From the NCBI GenBank assembly GCA_002348905.1, contig DEBW01000086.1, positions 7,006 through 23,693 of the forward strand: a stretch of 16,688 bases of DNA, given 5' to 3'. A program made the translations under genes and the position numbers. Shown piece by piece: positions 13,725 to 16,688 of the stretch. Under the pieces are notes generated by a model that saw nothing but the letters and a program-made list of their open reading frames with translations, did not search any database and was not told the origin of the DNA. This DNA comes from Ruminococcus flavefaciens. GTDB lineage: Bacteria > Bacillota > Clostridia > Oscillospirales > Ruminococcaceae. The stretch's first letter is position 1. Each line of letters starts with the position of its first letter.

Positions 13725-15371
13725 TTATACAGCAGTACCAGCAAGGGCTTTTTCTACAGCTTTGTTGCGTTTTTCCTTGTTTCTGATACCGGTTCTGATG
13801 CGCTTGAAGATGAATCCTATGAGCAGTTCGCCTGCGCCGATGCAGAGTGCGAACACGCCGAAAGGAAGGAGGAGTGAAGCACAGAGGTAGAATACAAACT
13901 CGCCTGTTATAACGTGAGCTATGGAAGCTCCGGCGACGACAGCGAGTCCGACGAGAGCCATGACAGTACCGCTCCATGCGAATACACTGCCGTAAAGGCT
14001 TACAACGTGCTTGCCACGCTTGTCAACAGCGACTATTATCCATATGAGCAGGACTATCACGAGTCCGAGGATAATGCCGAGTGTTACGTAAGAGAATATG
14101 AAGTTAGCGTTTTCAAGTTCAAAGTTTATTTTATTGCTCCACTTGTCTATTGAGAAGTTATCAGCAGTTCCTTTTGCCTCGAAATTGCTTCTTACCTTGT
14201 TGTAATCGGATATTTTCACCTGATAGTCGAAAGTATCATCAGCAACATCGGAGTTATTTATGAAGAAATCAGCGAGTTCGTTTGAAGTAACGGAAGGATC
14301 GCTGGATTCGCCTATGAGTATGTAGTCAGCATAGTCCTTGATAAATCCGCCTGCATAGGCGAGGAGGTCTGTCTTTGAGAGGTATGTTCTGAAATCAGAC
14401 TTGCTGACTTTTTCCTGAGTAGCCTCGCCGAAGCCTGCTTCATTATAAATAGCGTCAGAAAGACTTCTGCCGTTGTAGTCAGCGTCAAGGACAGTGTTTA
14501 TGTCCATTTTCTTTGTGCGTTTCTGGAGGATATCTCCGGTAACGCCTATTTTTATGCAGAAAAGGAGAGAGAGCGAGATAAGCACAAGAGTTGTGAATAT
14601 AGCGAGCAATCCTGCACCTGTGAGGCGTATAGCTCCGACTTTTTTCTTTGGTATGGTCACTTCCTCGATATATTCCGGCTGAACAGGCTCAGAGTAAACC
14701 GGCGGAGGTGTGTTCGGCTCGTAATTGTTATTATAAGCCGGAGGCGGAGTATTCGGCTCAAATTTTTCCTCATATACCGGCGGAGCGTGGTGGTGCTTTT
14801 CCGGCTCAGGCTTAGGAGCTTTCACAAGCGGAGGTATCGGAGCACTTTCCGGTACTTCTTCTTTTTTGCTCTCAGGCTCAGGGATTACCGGTTCAGGCTC
14901 AGGAAGTACAGGAGCCGGTTCAGGCTCAGGCAAAGTGAGCTCAGGTTCTTTTTCTGCCGGAACTGATTCGGAAACTTTATTTTCCGGTTCTGGAAGTGCA
15001 GCTTCCGGTTCGGGTGATTCTGTCTCAGGTTCGGGCAGAACTATATCCTGCTGAGTTTCGTCAATAGTTGTATTAAGAGCTTCAAGAGCTTCGTCGATAG
15101 CGGCAACGGTATTGTCATATGAATCAGCAAATATAGCCTCCGGCATTTCGTTGTCATCGCTGTCATTATTCTCAGGGAGAATATTTTTTACTTCTTCAAA
15201 AGGACCTGTGCCGTCAAAACGTATATTATTCTCATCGGCAACAGGACTGGTATCTTCCCGAAAATCAGGAATTATCTCCGGACTTGTATCAGGTTCGCCA
15301 ACTTTTTTTCCGCAGCTGCTGCAAAAGATAGAATCGTCATCGAGTTCAGCGCCGCATGATAAACATTTCAT
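13725..15371 (-). CDS. Zinc-ribbon membrane protein with Pro/Glu-rich linker, unknown function
   Basis: A 548-residue protein of unknown function. The N-terminus is a zinc ribbon, CLSCGAELDDDSIFCSSCG, with Cys 3, 6, 17 and 20. An acidic region follows, then a linker (about 115-190) built from repeated LPEPEP and PEPE units, a His/Pro patch and a tandem pair FEPNTPPPAYNNN / YEPNTPPPVYSEP (about 204-229). TM1 lies near 248-273. About 150 residues that are probably extracytoplasmic follow, then three more membrane segments (about 424-448, 464-488, 492-518) and a basic tail. Zinc-ribbon plus transmembrane proteins are common in Firmicutes, but no function is established. I chose the second ATG (15371): the first (15380) directly abuts GGAGG, leaving no spacing. 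It has its own consensus promoter and terminator, so it is monocistronic. Confidence 0.85.
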   Translation of the reverse strand: MKCLSCGAELDDDSIFCSSCGKKVGEPDTSPEIIPDFREDTSPVADENNIRFDGTGPFEEVKNILPENNDSDDNEMPEAIFADSYDNTVAAIDEALEALNTTIDETQQDIVLPEPETESPEPEAALPEPENKVSESVPAEKEPELTLPEPEPAPVLPEPEPVIPEPESKKEEVPESAPIPPLVKAPKPEPEKHHHAPPVYEEKFEPNTPPPAYNNNYEPNTPPPVYSEPVQPEYIEEVTIPKKKVGAIRLTGAGLLAIFTTLVLISLSLLFCIKIGVTGDILQKRTKKMDINTVLDADYNGRSLSDAIYNEAGFGEATQEKVSKSDFRTYLSKTDLLAYAGGFIKDYADYILIGESSDPSVTSNELADFFINNSDVADDTFDYQVKISDYNKVRSNFEAKGTADNFSIDKWSNKINFELENANFIFSYVTLGIILGLVIVLLIWIIVAVDKRGKHVVSLYGSVFAWSGTVMALVGLAVVAGASIAHVITGEFVFYLCASLLLPFGVFALCIGAGELLIGFIFKRIRTGIRNKEKRNKAVEKALAGTAV

Positions 15372-15400
15372 ATATTTCATCCTCCTTGGTTTTTTATTTA

Positions 15401-15429
15401 ATTATAACTTATATGGAAAGTGTTGTCAA
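15401..15429 (-). promoter_or_regulatory. Consensus sigma-A promoter of the zinc-ribbon gene
   Basis: TTGACA (15424-15429) and TATAAT (15401-15406) with a 17-base spacer on the minus strand, a full consensus match about 30 bases upstream of the start codon. Confidence 0.85.
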
Positions 15430-15497
15430 CAGAAATACGTCGAATTAACGTATCGTACATAATTCTTTTTACAGCACGATTTCAGAGAATAAAAAAA

Positions 15498-15526
15498 GCG
15501 GCTGTCGCACATACAGCGATAGCCAC
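15498..15526 (-). terminator. Terminator of mscL
   Basis: An 11-bp stem with one imperfect pair, GCGGCTGTCGC (15498-15508) with GCGATAGCCAC (15516-15526), followed on the minus strand by seven T residues. It lies about 40 bases after the mscL stop codon. Confidence 0.85.
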
Positions 15527-15567
15527 GTTCAGCCTCAGAAGCCGATAATATAAAATAAAAATGAATA

Positions 15568-15960
15568 TTACTTCTTGTTCTGTTCCTTGAGAAGATCTCT
15601 GATCTCTGTGAGGAGAACTTCTTCCTTTGAAGGCTCCGGAGGAGCAGCTTCTTTTTCCTTTTTAGCAATATTCATAAGTGCTGTCACGCCCTTGAGCATA
15701 AGGAATACTACAAAAGCCATGATAACGAAGTTGACAACATCATTTAAAAATTCGCCGATGTAAAGGTTAGCCTTCCATATCTGGATATGGATACCCTTGA
15801 AACCGCCTGTATTGAAGCAGCCGATGATAGGAGAAATGATGTTATCCAGCAATGATGTGACAAGTCCGGAGAACGCACTTCCGATGATGACACCGATAGC
15901 AAGCTCTACGATATTGCCTCTGAGGATAAACGCCTTGAATTCTTCTAAAAACTTCTTCAT
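15568..15960 (-). CDS. mscL: Large-conductance mechanosensitive channel MscL
   Basis: Homopentameric channel that opens under membrane tension and releases solutes after hypo-osmotic shock. The 130-residue protein has the N-terminal helix MKKFLEEFKAFILRGN, the gate-forming TM1 (VELAIGVIIGSAFSGLVTSL, about 18-37), the conserved DNIISPIIG, a short periplasmic loop and TM2 (about 72-96, FVIMAFVVFLMLKG). The C-terminal charged bundle is EVLLTEIRDLLKEQ. Length is normal. The ATG at 15960 is eight bases after AGGAAG; a GTG at 15969 lies too close to that site. The 74-base gap upstream has only a small 5-bp inverted repeat (15991-16004) and no terminator, so read-through from the upstream gene is possible. 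Confidence 0.96.
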   Translation of the reverse strand: MKKFLEEFKAFILRGNIVELAIGVIIGSAFSGLVTSLLDNIISPIIGCFNTGGFKGIHIQIWKANLYIGEFLNDVVNFVIMAFVVFLMLKGVTALMNIAKKEKEAAPPEPSKEEVLLTEIRDLLKEQNKK

Positions 15961-16034
15961 CTTTATCACTTCCTTTCACTTAAACGTCACGGGATATTCA
16001 TCCCATTAGGGTATTGTAATATGCATACGATACC

Positions 16035-16688
16035 TTAATCTATTCCAACCTTCGGGAGAGAAGGTATCTCTATGGATTCTCCCCTTGGGGTTTTCTTAGC
16101 CTCCATATACTCAGGAATCTCGATCATGTCAAGTTCATCCTGATACATTTTCTTTCTCGGCAAAGACTCAACGGCGTTGTTTGCCTGATCCATGAGCGCT
16201 TCCTTGTGTTCCGGAATGTACGCTTCAAGCTGATCGGGATCTGCTTTGCCGGCAGAATACATGGTTATGTGTGATTTTGAAGACTTTGTGGCAGCGGTAA
16301 GCATACCTGCATCGACTTCATCGGTCATGCCCATGTAATACTTGCGTTTTGTTTCTTTTGAACTTCCTGCTGTAAGGTCGTTGGAGTTGAAATTTTCAGC
16401 ATCTTTCATATAGAATCTGTTGAATTTGTCGTTGTCGTTATGAGCGAGCTTTGAGCCGTCAACGATAGGCAGATCGTTCATGTAGGAATTCTTTTTCTTG
16501 TCATTGCGCTTCATGCTTGTCATATCCATACCAAGGTCAGGTATAGAAAGGTCGTTCATGTCGCTGTTGTTTTTGCTGGTGGTTCTTGAAGATTTTCCGA
16601 AGAAATCATCAGGATCGGGAGATTCATGACGTTTCTGAGGATTTCCGCCGTCAAAGAATTTCCAGAAATCATCGCTTGTATCTCTGTT
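16035..16688 (-). CDS. Hydrophilic protein of unknown function, N-terminus outside the window
   Basis: I do not recognise this protein. The reading frame is open without a stop to the window edge, so at least 217 residues are present and the true start lies further right. An internal Met at 16559 is probably not the start. The sequence has no membrane segment, is rich in Asp, Lys, Ser, Asn and Met, and looks largely disordered. Short motifs recur: DDFWKFFDG and DDFFGKSS near the left end of the protein, MNDLSIPD and MNDLPIVD, and toward the C-terminus IEIPEYM and IEIPSLP. Codon use resembles the neighbours, which supports it as coding. It precedes mscL by 74 bases. A scaffold or binding-motif protein is a guess only. 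Confidence 0.6.
   Translation of the reverse strand, partial: NRDTSDDFWKFFDGGNPQKRHESPDPDDFFGKSSRTTSKNNSDMNDLSIPDLGMDMTSMKRNDKKKNSYMNDLPIVDGSKLAHNDNDKFNRFYMKDAENFNSNDLTAGSSKETKRKYYMGMTDEVDAGMLTAATKSSKSHITMYSAGKADPDQLEAYIPEHKEALMDQANNAVESLPRKKMYQDELDMIEIPEYMEAKKTPRGESIEIPSLPKVGID

Noticed and set aside
14866..15054. Plus-strand Gly/Ser repeat open frame
   Set aside because: It is the antisense reading of the Pro/Glu repeat linker of the zinc-ribbon gene; the regular composition comes from that repeat.

Overview
The window reads as chromosome from a low-to-mid GC, anaerobic gut-type Firmicute, most likely a Ruminococcus-like member of the Oscillospirales. This rests on the DUF1385 (yqhQ)-prmC neighbourhood, a SpoIID sporulation protein, a clostridial-type citrate synthase and monofunctional aspartate kinase, strong GGAGG ribosome binding sites and sigma-A promoters close to TTGACA-17-TATAAT. 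The genus is an inference. Most genes lie on the minus strand; spoIID, rnhA and one small ribbon-helix-helix gene are on the plus strand.

Layout, left to right. Positions 1-6109 (minus) form one probable long transcription unit, read right to left: citrate synthase, a lipoprotein with calcium-loop/FG-GAP-like repeats, an OmpR-family response regulator, its histidine kinase, yqhQ (DUF1385) and prmC (cut by the window edge). A perfect consensus promoter drives it and no terminator is visible inside. Divergent from it are spoIID (6240-7259) and rnhA (7350-7793), ending at a bidirectional terminator.

Positions 7847-9989 (minus) hold a clearly AT-richer two-gene cassette: an AAA15/ABC-type ATPase followed, one base after its stop codon, by an RloB-family protein. 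I read this as an anti-phage defence pair, organised like PARIS (ATPase plus TOPRIM-like effector). It sits between the rnhA terminator and the rplM-rpsI operon (10153-11000), which has its own consensus promoter and a short leader. It is the best candidate for an under-described system here.

Positions 11001-12160 are mostly noncoding and AT-rich, with two tiny divergent genes. One encodes a CxxH/CxxC putative zinc protein, the other a ribbon-helix-helix DNA-binding protein. Between them is a perfect 16-bp inverted repeat that overlaps a promoter -35 box, suggesting a small self-regulated locus. Two near-identical terminator hairpins flank it.

Positions 12161-16688 (minus) carry aspartate kinase (lysC), a zinc-ribbon membrane protein with a long Pro/Glu-rich linker, the large-conductance mechanosensitive channel mscL, and a hydrophilic unknown protein that runs off the right edge. 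Each of the first three is followed by an intrinsic terminator. No tRNA, rRNA, CRISPR array, transposase or integrase was seen.
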